DNA of 64,000 nucleotides from Pokkaliibacter sp. MBI-7 (GTDB taxonomy: Bacteria; Pseudomonadota; Gammaproteobacteria; Pseudomonadales; Balneatricaceae), in NCBI RefSeq assembly GCF_029846635.1, contig NZ_JARVTG010000001.1, positions 3,404,501 to 3,468,500 on the forward strand, given 5' to 3'. Of the stretch, positions 1 to 7,693 are shown piece by piece. The position numbers were made by a program, and so were the translations under genes. The notes below the pieces were generated by a model. That model did no database searches and had not been told where the DNA came from. It saw only the letters and a program-made list of their open reading frames with translations. Within the stretch, counting starts at the first letter, position 1. Each line of letters starts with the position of its first letter.

Positions 1-2
1 AT

Positions 3-719
3 CTGGCAGTTGCTCTGGTGGGCGGCGCCGTAGGTATGCTGTCTTATGCCGGTGCCAATCCGATACTGGCTATCGTGCTGGGCAGTATTGCCGGTCTGGC
101 CACCATGGTATGGGCCTATGCCTGGGTCACTGCCGCTTTGCACCGTTACATCATGAATAACTACTGGTACGGCAATCAGGCTTTTTCTGCCGAGATCCAG
201 CAAGGGCAGTTTCTCAGGATTGCAATGGCCGCAGCACTGGTGTTTGTGGTGCTGGCAGCGGTGCTACTGGCCGTGCTGGGTGTGACCGGAGTGTTTTCCC
301 TGAGTAGTCTGTCCAGCCTGACGACCGGGGGTGCTGAGTCGGGTGCCGGTATCTATACCCTGATGATCGTCTGTTACGTCGCCTTCGCGCTGGTGGGAGT
401 GATCATCAGCAGCTACAGCCGTGCGCGGGTGCATAACTATGTGCTGTCACAGACCCGGGTGGCGGATCTGGCACTATCGTCACAGATGCCCGTCTGGGGC
501 TTTGTCGGTCTGGTGCTGACCAACGTGCTGCTGACTGTCTGCACGCTGGGGCTGGCCTATCCGTGGGTTCGTGTACGCAGTGTGCGCTATGTCAGCGAAG
601 CGCTGGCGGTGCAGGGTGATCTGTCGCTGCAGCAGGTGCATGGCAGCGCCGGACAGGGGCAGGTGGCTATTGCCGATGAGCTGAGCAATGCCTTCAATAT
701 TGAAGTCGGTGCCTTCTGA
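3..719 (+). CDS. DUF898 (YjgN-like) membrane protein, 3' part only
   Basis: The reading frame is open from the left edge, so the N-terminus lies outside the window. The visible 239 codons hold several strongly hydrophobic segments (LAIVLGSIAGLATMVWAYAW, the AAALVFVVLAAVLL stretch, MIVCYVAFALVGVIISSY and GLVLTNVLLTVCTLGL). Between them are short polar stretches such as HRYIMNNYWYGNQ and YSRARVHNYV. This alternation is characteristic of the DUF898/YjgN inner-membrane family, whose full members have about 350-400 residues. No biochemical role is established for the family. It lies 2 bp upstream of an M48 protease gene, so the two are probably co-transcribed, a pairing I recall for other gammaproteobacteria. 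Family assignment is fairly secure; function is unknown. Confidence 0.75.
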   Translation: MAVALVGGAVGMLSYAGANPILAIVLGSIAGLATMVWAYAWVTAALHRYIMNNYWYGNQAFSAEIQQGQFLRIAMAAALVFVVLAAVLLAVLGVTGVFSLSSLSSLTTGGAESGAGIYTLMIVCYVAFALVGVIISSYSRARVHNYVLSQTRVADLALSSQMPVWGFVGLVLTNVLLTVCTLGLAYPWVRVRSVRYVSEALAVQGDLSLQQVHGSAGQGQVAIADELSNAFNIEVGAF

Positions 720-721
720 TC

Positions 722-1741
722 ATGCATGTTGTCAGTGGTCATCTGCTGGAGCCGGGGGCCGCTGCCCGGCATCCGGCGCAGCTGCACTGCGATCAGCACG
801 CACTGGCCCTGCATAGTGAGGTGAAGAGCACGGAGTGTGGCTGGCATGCGGTGCAGGTGTCGGACGATCTGGGCTCGCTGCCCAGAACCCTGACGTTCAG
901 TGATGGCTGGATTTTCACTCCGCAGGATGTGCCCGCCTTCAATCAGCTGTTGCATCAGTTACGCGGCCGTTCCTGGCTGCAGCGCCTAGAGGGTAGTCTG
1001 CGCTGGATTCTGCTGGCGATGATTGTCACCGTCGTTAGCGGCTTTGCGGTCTATCGCTATGGGGTGCCCTGGCTGTCTCGGGCTATTGCGCCCCATATGC
1101 CCATCAGCGTGCTCGAACTGATGGGCAAGCAGACGCAGGTGGTGCTGGATCATGCGGGCTTCACTCCAACCCAGCTGACGGTGCAGCGACAACAACAGCT
1201 GCAGCAGGCGTTCGCGCAACTGCTGGCAGAGCTGCAGCAACAGCACATGGCGTTCCGCGTGCCACCGAAGCTGGTGTTCCGTTCTTTCGAGCAGGGGCCG
1301 AATGCTTTTGCCCTGCCTGATGGGACAGTGGTACTGACCGACCAGATGGTGGCGCTGGCGCGCAATGACCGACAGTTGCAGGGCGTCTTGCTGCATGAGC
1401 TGGGGCATCTCTATCACCACCATATGATGACGCGACTGGTACAGAGTTCGATTCTTTCGGTGGCGGCAGCGATGATGATTGGTGATGGCAGCGGCGTGGC
1501 AGATACGCTGTCGGGTGCCGGGGTGTTTCTGATGACCATGAGTTATTCCCGCGACCATGAGCGCGAAGCCGATGCCTTTGCTGCCAGCGTGCTGATGACG
1601 CAGGATCACAACACCGAGGCGCTGGCCAGTCTGTACAGGCTGCTGCTGGCGGATAAAAAGGAAGGGGCGGTGCCCGTCTGGCTCAGCACTCATCCTGGCT
1701 TGCAGGAGCGGATCGAGGCATTGCAGCAGGCCCGGGAGTAA
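722..1741 (+). CDS. Membrane-anchored M48 family zinc metalloprotease
   Basis: A 339-residue protein. A soluble N-terminal region of about 95 residues is followed by one hydrophobic segment (WILLAMIVTVVSGFAVY). The periplasm-side domain carries the zinc motif HELGH at residues 225-229 and the downstream glutamate ligand within HEREADAFA (Glu282). Both are diagnostic of the HtpX/Oma1/BepA-like M48 clan. The start is the ATG 2 bp after the DUF898 stop codon, which indicates translational coupling. The last gene-like signal is a stem-loop at 1761-1789. The substrate is unknown; envelope protein quality control is the usual role of the clan, but that is inference here. It is not HtpX itself, which has four membrane spans. 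Confidence 0.85.
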   Translation: MHVVSGHLLEPGAAARHPAQLHCDQHALALHSEVKSTECGWHAVQVSDDLGSLPRTLTFSDGWIFTPQDVPAFNQLLHQLRGRSWLQRLEGSLRWILLAMIVTVVSGFAVYRYGVPWLSRAIAPHMPISVLELMGKQTQVVLDHAGFTPTQLTVQRQQQLQQAFAQLLAELQQQHMAFRVPPKLVFRSFEQGPNAFALPDGTVVLTDQMVALARNDRQLQGVLLHELGHLYHHHMMTRLVQSSILSVAAAMMIGDGSGVADTLSGAGVFLMTMSYSRDHEREADAFAASVLMTQDHNTEALASLYRLLLADKKEGAVPVWLSTHPGLQERIEALQQARE

Positions 1742-1760
1742 CCTGTCTGTATGGTCACTT

Positions 1761-1789
1761 AGCGCCAGGTGGGCTGCTCATCTGGCGCT
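1761..1789 (+). terminator. Possible rho-independent terminator after the M48 gene
   Basis: A perfect 8-bp stem (AGCGCCAG / CTGGCGCT) with a 13-nt loop lies 19 bp after the stop codon. It is followed by a pyrimidine-rich but not pure-T tail (TCTTCCTT), so it is a moderate candidate. Confidence 0.5.
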
Positions 1790-2234
1790 TCTTCCTTATG
1801 CCTGCCTGCTGCAATTTCCCTCATCTTCTTGCGTAGTGTTGCGTAATTTCCTTCATTGTTGAGTGTTGCATATAAGCATCTGCGCGTTCCCGAGTGGATA
1901 TTGGCCAATGATGCACTCCTGCTGTATCTTTGCCGCGCGTCTCTTATGTCACCTGTGTTTCAATTAATTTAATTGTTGCGTCATGGTTGCTGCAGGGATC
2001 TGGATGAGTCTGCAGGAGGCGCGGTGTCCGGTGGTGAGGAGGCTCTCTTCCCACGGTATGCTGGCGTAGCCTGCTCCTCATGGCCGATGAATGTATCGGT
2101 GTCAGGGCAGTTGTTCGACTGCCGTCTATAGTCATTGTGTAGCCGCTTCTTATTTCTTTCAGCCGTGGTCTGACGGGTTTGCCTCTGTGCAGAGGCTGCC
2201 CCGTCAGGGCAGGGTGCTGATTCAGGGACTGCTT
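1790..2234. other. Long intergenic region before the FUSC gene
   Basis: No convincing gene is present. The frame of the downstream FUSC protein extends back to 2091, but its first 48 codons look non-coding: they lack family similarity and have no ribosome site. The stretch near 1835-1990 is AT-richer than its surroundings and may hold the promoter of the efflux operon. I could not pick a single -35/-10 pair with confidence. Confidence 0.4.
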
Positions 2235-4295
2235 ATGCTGAAAGCCTTGCTGTCTGCTCATTTCGCCAGAGACAACGTGATCTTTGCCATCAAGATGTTC
2301 ATTGCCTCCATGCTGGCCTTGTATATCTCTCTGGCGATGAGCCTTGAGCGCCCGGCGTGGGCCATGGCCACGGTGTATATCGTCGCCAGTCCGCTGTCCG
2401 GTGCGGTAGCCTCCAAGGGCATCTTCCGTATTCTCGGCACCATCGCCGGCGGCGCTATGGCCATTGCGATTGTGACTTCACTGGTTAACTCGCCGGAGCT
2501 GATGTCGCTGGCCATGGCCTGCTGGGTAGGCTTTTGCCTGTTTGTCTCGCTGCAGGACCGCACCCCGCGCAGCTATTTCTTCATGCTGTCTGGCTACACG
2601 GCCGCCATCATCGCCTTTCCGGTGGTGGATAACCCGCAGCAGGTATTTATTACCGCCGTGGCGCGGATGGAGGAAATCATCCTCGGCATTGTCTGCGTGA
2701 CCCTGGTCAGCCACCTCATCTTTCCCCGCCATATCGGCCCGGTGCTGGCCGGCCGTATTGATGGTGCGCTGGCTACCCTGAGCAAGGCCGCACGGGATAT
2801 TCTGGCGCCGCACAAGGGCGATATCAGTGTAGTGGAAGACGTCAAACGTCTGGCTGCATCCATCAGTGAGCTGCATGGTCTGGCCATTCATCTCAACTAT
2901 GAGCCGTCCTCCCTGCGCGGTATGACCCGCCCGTTGCAGGCCCTGCAGCATCAGATGGTGCTGCTGCTGCCGGTGCTGCTGGAAATCAACGACCGCATTA
3001 ATCAGCTGCGCAGTCTGGAACTGAAAGCGCCGCAACCCCTGCGTGAACTGCTGGACGATATTCTGCAGTGGCTGGAGTCCAGCCATCGCCGTGATCTGAC
3101 CCGGTCGGCTGAGTTTATCCGGCGCATCCGTGTGGTGGAGCAGGACTGTGTGCGTGAGTCACCCTGGCTGACGGCCATGGAACTGAGTGCTCTTTCGGCG
3201 CTGCGGACCTTTATCGAACGCTATGCCCAGTGCTGTCAGATGTGGCTGGATATTCGCAGTGGCAATATCGATATGGACCGCTATCCGCTGGGGGACAGCA
3301 AGGGGCGTTTTGATCTGCACCGGGATCGCGGGGCGGCCATGCGTTCCGGGATAGCGGCGGTGATCAGCGTGGGTCTGGCCTGTGCGTTCTGGTATGTCAG
3401 TGCCTGGAACATGGGCGGTACCTTCGCCATGATGGCGGCGGTAGGCTCGTCCATTCTGGCTTCCATGGATAATCCGGTGCCGGCGATGCTGAGCTTTGTA
3501 CGCTATACCGTCGCCAGCCTGTTCTTTGTGTTCATTTATGTGTGCGGGGTATTTCCCGCTATTGATGGCTTCCCGCTGCTGGTGCTGGCGTTGGCGCCGG
3601 TGTACCTGTGGTTCGGCTCGATGCTGTTCAATCCGGCCAATACCCTGACCGCGTTGCCGATTCTGGTGAATACGGCGATGCTGCTCAATATCACCAATAA
3701 CGAAACGCTGGACATGGCGGCACTGGCCAATTCTGCCGCTGCCATGGTGCTGGGCTTCCTGCTACCGGCGCTGGTGATCAGCTTTATCAGCGCCATGACC
3801 GCCGAGCACAGTGCCTGGCGCTTGCTGCGTCACAGCTGGCGTGATCTGGCGGAGGCGGCACGGGGTGAACATCTGTATTCCGCTGAGCACTTCACCCGCA
3901 CCATGCTGGATCGTATCGGGCTGTTGTCTGCCCGGCTGGCCAGCGCGCCACGCCTGACGGCGTCGGCCCAGACCATCTGGGGTGAAAGCGCCCTCGGCAC
4001 CCGCCTGACCATCCTGCAGCGACTGCATCCTGAACTGCCACCGCTGATGCAGGGACAGCTGCAGCGGCTGCAGGGCAATATCCATGATTATTACGCTGCC
4101 AAGGGCGAAGGGCGCAAAGCCGACCCGCGCCTGCTGGATGGCAGTCTGGCTGAACATCTGGTGGAGCAGCTGCTGCAGCTGCCCGTCACCGCCAGCCGAC
4201 GGCAGGCGATGCTGATGCTGGTGGGGGTAAAGCGCTGCCTGGCACTGATTCAGCAGGCGGAACTGAATTCTCAGGCAGCGCCGACGGTGGTGTAA
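2235..4295 (+). CDS. FUSC-family efflux permease, AaeB-like (aromatic carboxylic acid efflux)
   Basis: A 686-residue inner-membrane protein, close in length to E. coli AaeB (about 655). It has the bipartite FUSC layout: an N-terminal block of about six membrane spans (MFIASMLALYISLAM, TIAGGAMAIAIVTSLV and others), a long cytoplasmic helical region, a second membrane block starting near GIAAVISVGLACAFWYVS, and a C-terminal soluble tail. The TVYIVASPLSGAVASKG and LQDRTPRSYFFMLSGY segments match the family. I place the start at the ATG at 2235, where MLKALLSAHFARDN begins the conserved region and AGGG lies 8-11 bp upstream. The longer GTG-initiated frame from 2091 is unlikely. It is followed by DUF1656 and HlyD-type genes, together a three-part efflux system. 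The substrate is inferred only from family. Confidence 0.88.
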   Translation: MLKALLSAHFARDNVIFAIKMFIASMLALYISLAMSLERPAWAMATVYIVASPLSGAVASKGIFRILGTIAGGAMAIAIVTSLVNSPELMSLAMACWVGFCLFVSLQDRTPRSYFFMLSGYTAAIIAFPVVDNPQQVFITAVARMEEIILGIVCVTLVSHLIFPRHIGPVLAGRIDGALATLSKAARDILAPHKGDISVVEDVKRLAASISELHGLAIHLNYEPSSLRGMTRPLQALQHQMVLLLPVLLEINDRINQLRSLELKAPQPLRELLDDILQWLESSHRRDLTRSAEFIRRIRVVEQDCVRESPWLTAMELSALSALRTFIERYAQCCQMWLDIRSGNIDMDRYPLGDSKGRFDLHRDRGAAMRSGIAAVISVGLACAFWYVSAWNMGGTFAMMAAVGSSILASMDNPVPAMLSFVRYTVASLFFVFIYVCGVFPAIDGFPLLVLALAPVYLWFGSMLFNPANTLTALPILVNTAMLLNITNNETLDMAALANSAAAMVLGFLLPALVISFISAMTAEHSAWRLLRHSWRDLAEAARGEHLYSAEHFTRTMLDRIGLLSARLASAPRLTASAQTIWGESALGTRLTILQRLHPELPPLMQGQLQRLQGNIHDYYAAKGEGRKADPRLLDGSLAEHLVEQLLQLPVTASRRQAMLMLVGVKRCLALIQQAELNSQAAPTVV

Positions 4296-4345
4296 AACGC
4301 CACCGTTCGCAGGGCTGCTAATGATTGACGAGGGGTGGACAAGCC

Positions 4346-4558
4346 ATGACGGGTGAGTCGGATATCTATGGTGTGTTTGTGCCCAGTCTGCTGGTGCTGG
4401 TGGTGGTGACCTATATTCTCCACCGCCTGCTTGGCTGGGGGCTGGCGAAAACCAGTGTGTATAAGTGGGTCTGGCATCCGGCGCTGTTTGATCTGGGCCG
4501 TTATGTGGTGCTGTTGTGGGTGGTAGACCGGGTATTACGACAAGGGGTGAGCCTATGA
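4346..4558 (+). CDS. DUF1656 small membrane protein (AaeX-like)
   Basis: A 70-residue protein with two hydrophobic helices (FVPSLLVLVVVTYILHRLL and the GRYVVLLWVV stretch near the C-terminus). This is the size and topology of AaeX/DUF1656 proteins found between the FUSC permease and the membrane-fusion subunit. The ATG at 4346 is preceded by AGGGGTGG at 4331-4338. An upstream TTG at 4325 would give seven more codons but has no better ribosome site. The stop codon overlaps the next start (ATGA at 4555-4558), so translation of the HlyD partner is coupled. The molecular role of AaeX proteins is not known. Confidence 0.85.
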   Translation: MTGESDIYGVFVPSLLVLVVVTYILHRLLGWGLAKTSVYKWVWHPALFDLGRYVVLLWVVDRVLRQGVSL

Positions 4559-5424
4559 ATACGGTTATGGCGGTGATCCGCGTCATTCTGACGCTGGTAG
4601 TGGTAGCGTTGGCCTGTCTCTGTGCCTGGCAGTTGTGGAGCTACTACATGCAGTCGCCCTGGACCCGCGATGGCCGCATCCGTGCCGACGTGGTGGAGGT
4701 GGCGCCTGATGTAGCTGGTCTGGTAGATCAGGTGGTGGTGAAGGATAACCAGGAAGTGAAGGCCGGCGACGTCCTCTTTGTGCTCGACCAGAAACGCTAT
4801 CAGCTGGCGGTACAGCAGGCGGAAGCGGCACTGAAAAGTGCCGAGGCGCAGCTCGGCCAGGCACGGCGTGATCAGGCGCGTTATGACAGCCTGAGTAATC
4901 AGGTGGTGGCCCGTCAGCAGAAGGATCAGGTCAGCACGGCCAATCTGTCGGCGCAGGCGCAATATGCCGAGGCAGAGGCTGAACTGGCACTGGCCCAGCT
5001 CAATCTGGCGCGTACCGTGGTCAAGGCAGCGGTCAATGGCATCGTCACCAACTTCTCCCTGCGTCCGGGTAACTATGTCAGTGCCGGCAAGGCGGTGGCC
5101 GCGCTGGTGGATACCGATTCCTACTACGTCAACGGCTATTTTGAAGAAACCAAGCTGGAACGCATCCATATCGGCGACAAGGTCAGTATCGTGCCCATGG
5201 GCGATCACCTGACCCTGAACGGCAGGGTAGAAAGCATCGCTGCCGGTATCGAAGACCGGGAGCGCAGCAGCAGCTCTAACCTGCTGGCCAACATCAACCC
5301 CACCTTCAGCTGGGTGCGACTGGCGCAGCGGGTGCCGGTACGTATTGCGCTGGACAAGGACGATGCCGCCAAGGTGCGCCTGCTGGCGGGGCGGACCGTA
5401 ACGGTGCGGGTGCTCTCTGAATAA
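4555..5424 (+). CDS. HlyD/AaeA-like periplasmic membrane-fusion subunit of the efflux pump
   Basis: A 289-residue protein. An N-terminal signal anchor (VIRVILTLVVVALACLCAWQL) is followed by the lipoyl/barrel-sandwich half containing SPWTRDGRIRADVVEVAPDV. Next come a coiled-coil hairpin rich in Ala, Gln and Glu (about residues 85-150) and the returning lipoyl half with TVVKAAVNGIVTNFSLRPG. The SPWTRDGRIRAD signature is typical of AaeA/EmrA-type adaptors that work with FUSC permeases. The start is the ATG overlapping the DUF1656 stop, with AGGGG at 4543-4547. It should bridge the FUSC permease and an outer-membrane channel supplied from elsewhere, since no TolC-like gene is adjacent. Gene order (permease, X, adaptor) differs from E. 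coli aaeX-aaeA-aaeB. Confidence 0.9.
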   Translation: MNTVMAVIRVILTLVVVALACLCAWQLWSYYMQSPWTRDGRIRADVVEVAPDVAGLVDQVVVKDNQEVKAGDVLFVLDQKRYQLAVQQAEAALKSAEAQLGQARRDQARYDSLSNQVVARQQKDQVSTANLSAQAQYAEAEAELALAQLNLARTVVKAAVNGIVTNFSLRPGNYVSAGKAVAALVDTDSYYVNGYFEETKLERIHIGDKVSIVPMGDHLTLNGRVESIAAGIEDRERSSSSNLLANINPTFSWVRLAQRVPVRIALDKDDAAKVRLLAGRTVTVRVLSE

Positions 5425-5855
5425 GCGCGGTCTGCTTAGTGTTGCTTGTATAAGCGCTGCCAGAATAGCCCTGGCCGGAATCGCTACCGGCTCCTCTCCC
5501 TGATCAGTGCTGAACGAAATTGTCATTTCATGCTGCGCTGAGCAGCGGCGTGCTTTTCCCGATTTTCTCCTGTGTTTTGTTCTGCACTGCGCCATGCTGC
5601 CATCACTGAAGAGTGGTGGTAGTGGCCAGTGGCGCTGTTTTTTGCATTTAAGTGACTGTTTGTCAGCTATGTCGACGACCTTGTTTGCTGCAGGATGATG
5701 CCTTTTGTCAGTGACACTGGCCATTTTTGTTATTGTTCCCTGCGACTGCCGCACTAGTATGGAGCGATCACGTTAACCGCGTTCTGTGCAGTACCACGCG
5801 GGCATCGCATCACACCGGCTCACTTTGCTGACGCTAAAGAATAAGAAGGGGCTCT
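5425..5855. other. Intergenic region between the efflux operon and etfBA
   Basis: About 430 bp without a credible gene. A weak GC stem (GCCGG/CCGGC, 5474-5491) lacks a T-run and is not a convincing terminator. The region from about 5690 to 5760 is locally AT-richer and is the likely place for the etf promoter, but no hexamer pair is strong enough to name. Confidence 0.4.
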
Positions 5856-6608
5856 ATGAAAGTCTTAGTCGCCGTCAAACGTGTCATTGACTACAACGTC
5901 AAAGTGCGGGTCAAGGCAGATCAGACCGATGTCGATCTGGCCAACGTCAAAATGGCCCTCAATCCATTCTGTGAAATCGCTGTCGAAGAAGCAGTACGCC
6001 TGAAAGAGCAGGGCGTGGCCACTGAGATCGTGGTGGTTTCTGTCGGCGATAAAGCCTGTCAGGAACAGCTGCGCACTGCGCTGGCTCTGGGGGCTGACCG
6101 TGCCATTCAGGTCGATGCCGCCAATGGTCTGGACTCCCTCAATATTGCCAAGCTGCTGGCTAAGCTGGTCGAGCAGGAGCAGCCCGGTCTGGTCATTCTC
6201 GGCAAGCAGGCTATCGACTCCGACAACAACCAGACAGGTCAGATGCTGGCGGCGCTGACCGGTATGCCTCAGGCAACTTTCGCCTCTGCCGTGGTGGTGG
6301 ACGGTGACAAAGTCAGCGTCACCCGTGAAGTCGACGGTGGCCTGCAAACTCTCAACCTCAACCTGCCTGCCGTGGTGACCACGGACCTGCGTCTCAATGA
6401 GCCGCGTTATGCCTCGCTGCCCAACATCATGAAGGCCAAGAAAAAGCCGCTGGATGTGAAGACTCCGGCCGATCTCGGCGTGACGATCAAAAACCATGTA
6501 CAGCTGTTGAAAGTCGAAGCACCTGCTGAGCGTCAGGGCGGTATCAAGGTCGCGTCGGTGGAAGAGCTGGTGGCCAAACTGAAGAACGAAGCCAAAGTGT
6601 TGGGGTGA
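5856..6608 (+). CDS. etfB: Electron transfer flavoprotein subunit beta
   Basis: A 250-residue protein, the family's usual length. The N-terminus MKVLVAVKRVIDYNVKVRVK, the AMP/adenine-binding region with DNNQTGQMLAALTG, and the VTREVDGGLQTL segment are characteristic of EtfB. With EtfA it forms the soluble FAD/AMP heterodimer that takes electrons from acyl-CoA dehydrogenases and passes them to ETF:quinone oxidoreductase. A good ribosome site (AAGAAGGGG) precedes the ATG. EtfA follows after 10 bp. Location next to fadBA and in the same window as an acyl-CoA dehydrogenase (38106) fits beta-oxidation. Confidence 0.97.
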   Translation: MKVLVAVKRVIDYNVKVRVKADQTDVDLANVKMALNPFCEIAVEEAVRLKEQGVATEIVVVSVGDKACQEQLRTALALGADRAIQVDAANGLDSLNIAKLLAKLVEQEQPGLVILGKQAIDSDNNQTGQMLAALTGMPQATFASAVVVDGDKVSVTREVDGGLQTLNLNLPAVVTTDLRLNEPRYASLPNIMKAKKKPLDVKTPADLGVTIKNHVQLLKVEAPAERQGGIKVASVEELVAKLKNEAKVLG

Positions 6609-6618
6609 GGAGCAGACG

Positions 6619-7548
6619 ATGAGCATTCTGGTTGTAGCAGAACACGATAACCACAGCCTGAAACCGGCGACCCTCAATACTCTGGGCGCGGCACAGCAGC
6701 TGGGTAACGACATTACCGTGCTGGTCGCCGGTCAGCACTGCGGCGCGGTTGCCGAACAGGCGGCCAGAGCGGCAGGAGTGAGCAAGGTCATTCTGGCGGA
6801 CTCACCCGCCTATGCCCGGCAGCTGGCGGAAAATATGGCGACCCTGATTGTGGCTCAGGCCGCCGGGCATGACTACGTGCTGGCACCCTCCACCACCACC
6901 GGCAAGAACGTCTTGCCGCGGGTGGCAGCGCTTCTGGATGTGGCGCAGCTGTCTGACATCGTCGCCGTGGTCAGTGCCGATACGTTCAAACGCCCGATTT
7001 ACGCTGGCAATGCCATCGCCACCGTGCAGAGCCTCGATCCGGTGAAAGTGATCACCGTGCGCACCACCGCTTTCGACGCCGTGGCTGCCGAGGGCAGCAA
7101 CGCCGCCATTGAAGCGGTAGACGCAGGGCAGGACTCCGGCCTGTCACGCCATGTCAGTGATGAAGTGGTGGTGTCTGACCGCCCTGAGCTGACTGCCGCA
7201 GGTATCGTGGTTTCCGGTGGACGTGGTGTCGGCTCGAAGGAGAATTTCGCGGTGATTGAATCGCTGGCCGACAAGCTCGGTGCGGCGGTGGGTGCGTCCC
7301 GTGCCGCCGTGGATGCAGGCTTTGCTCCCAACGATATTCAGGTGGGCCAGACCGGCAAGATCGTCGCACCTCAGCTGTATGTTGCGGTCGGTATTTCCGG
7401 CGCTATTCAGCATCTGGCCGGGATGAAGGATTCCAAAGTCATCGTCGCTATTAACAAGGACGAAGAGGCACCGATTTTCCAGGTGGCTGATTATGGGCTG
7501 GTAGCAGATTTGTTTACTGCATTGCCGGAGCTGGAAAAGCAGGTCTGA
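6619..7548 (+). CDS. etfA: Electron transfer flavoprotein subunit alpha
   Basis: A 309-residue protein of normal length. The C-terminal FAD domain contains GGRGVGSKENF, VDAGFAPNDIQVGQTGK and YVAVGISGAIQHLAGM, then SKVIVAINKDEEAPIFQVADYG. These are the canonical FAD-binding elements of EtfA. The N-terminal domain (MSILVVAEHDN...) pairs with EtfB. A GAGGAG ribosome site overlaps the end of etfB, so the two subunits are made from one message. The gap to fadB (145 bp) holds no visible terminator, leaving open read-through into fadBA. Confidence 0.97.
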   Translation: MSILVVAEHDNHSLKPATLNTLGAAQQLGNDITVLVAGQHCGAVAEQAARAAGVSKVILADSPAYARQLAENMATLIVAQAAGHDYVLAPSTTTGKNVLPRVAALLDVAQLSDIVAVVSADTFKRPIYAGNAIATVQSLDPVKVITVRTTAFDAVAAEGSNAAIEAVDAGQDSGLSRHVSDEVVVSDRPELTAAGIVVSGGRGVGSKENFAVIESLADKLGAAVGASRAAVDAGFAPNDIQVGQTGKIVAPQLYVAVGISGAIQHLAGMKDSKVIVAINKDEEAPIFQVADYGLVADLFTALPELEKQV

Positions 7549-7693
7549 GCGCGTTGTTACGATCTCCCGATTTGCCCGCTACCAGACTGTGGCAACAGCG
7601 AGAGAGCGTGAACCGCTTGATACCCGCAGCAGTGTTCACAGGGACGGCGAGTCTGTCGCCTCCCTTCCAAGGCTAAAAATAAGAGGAACCACC

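Noticed and set aside
5474..5491. GC stem after the AaeA-like gene as a terminator
   Set aside because: Only 5 bp with no T-run; too weak to call.
5507..5698. 63-residue open frame between the efflux and etf operons
   Set aside because: Cys-rich random-looking translation without a ribosome site or known family.
4501..5754. 417-residue minus-strand open frame across the AaeA-like gene
   Set aside because: Antisense to a well-supported HlyD protein; the translation is Arg/His/Gln-rich with no recognisable domain.
7589..7693. N-terminal extension of FadB
   Set aside because: Adds 35 residues with no similarity to FadB; the internal ATG at 7694 has a good ribosome site and the right distance to the catalytic residues.
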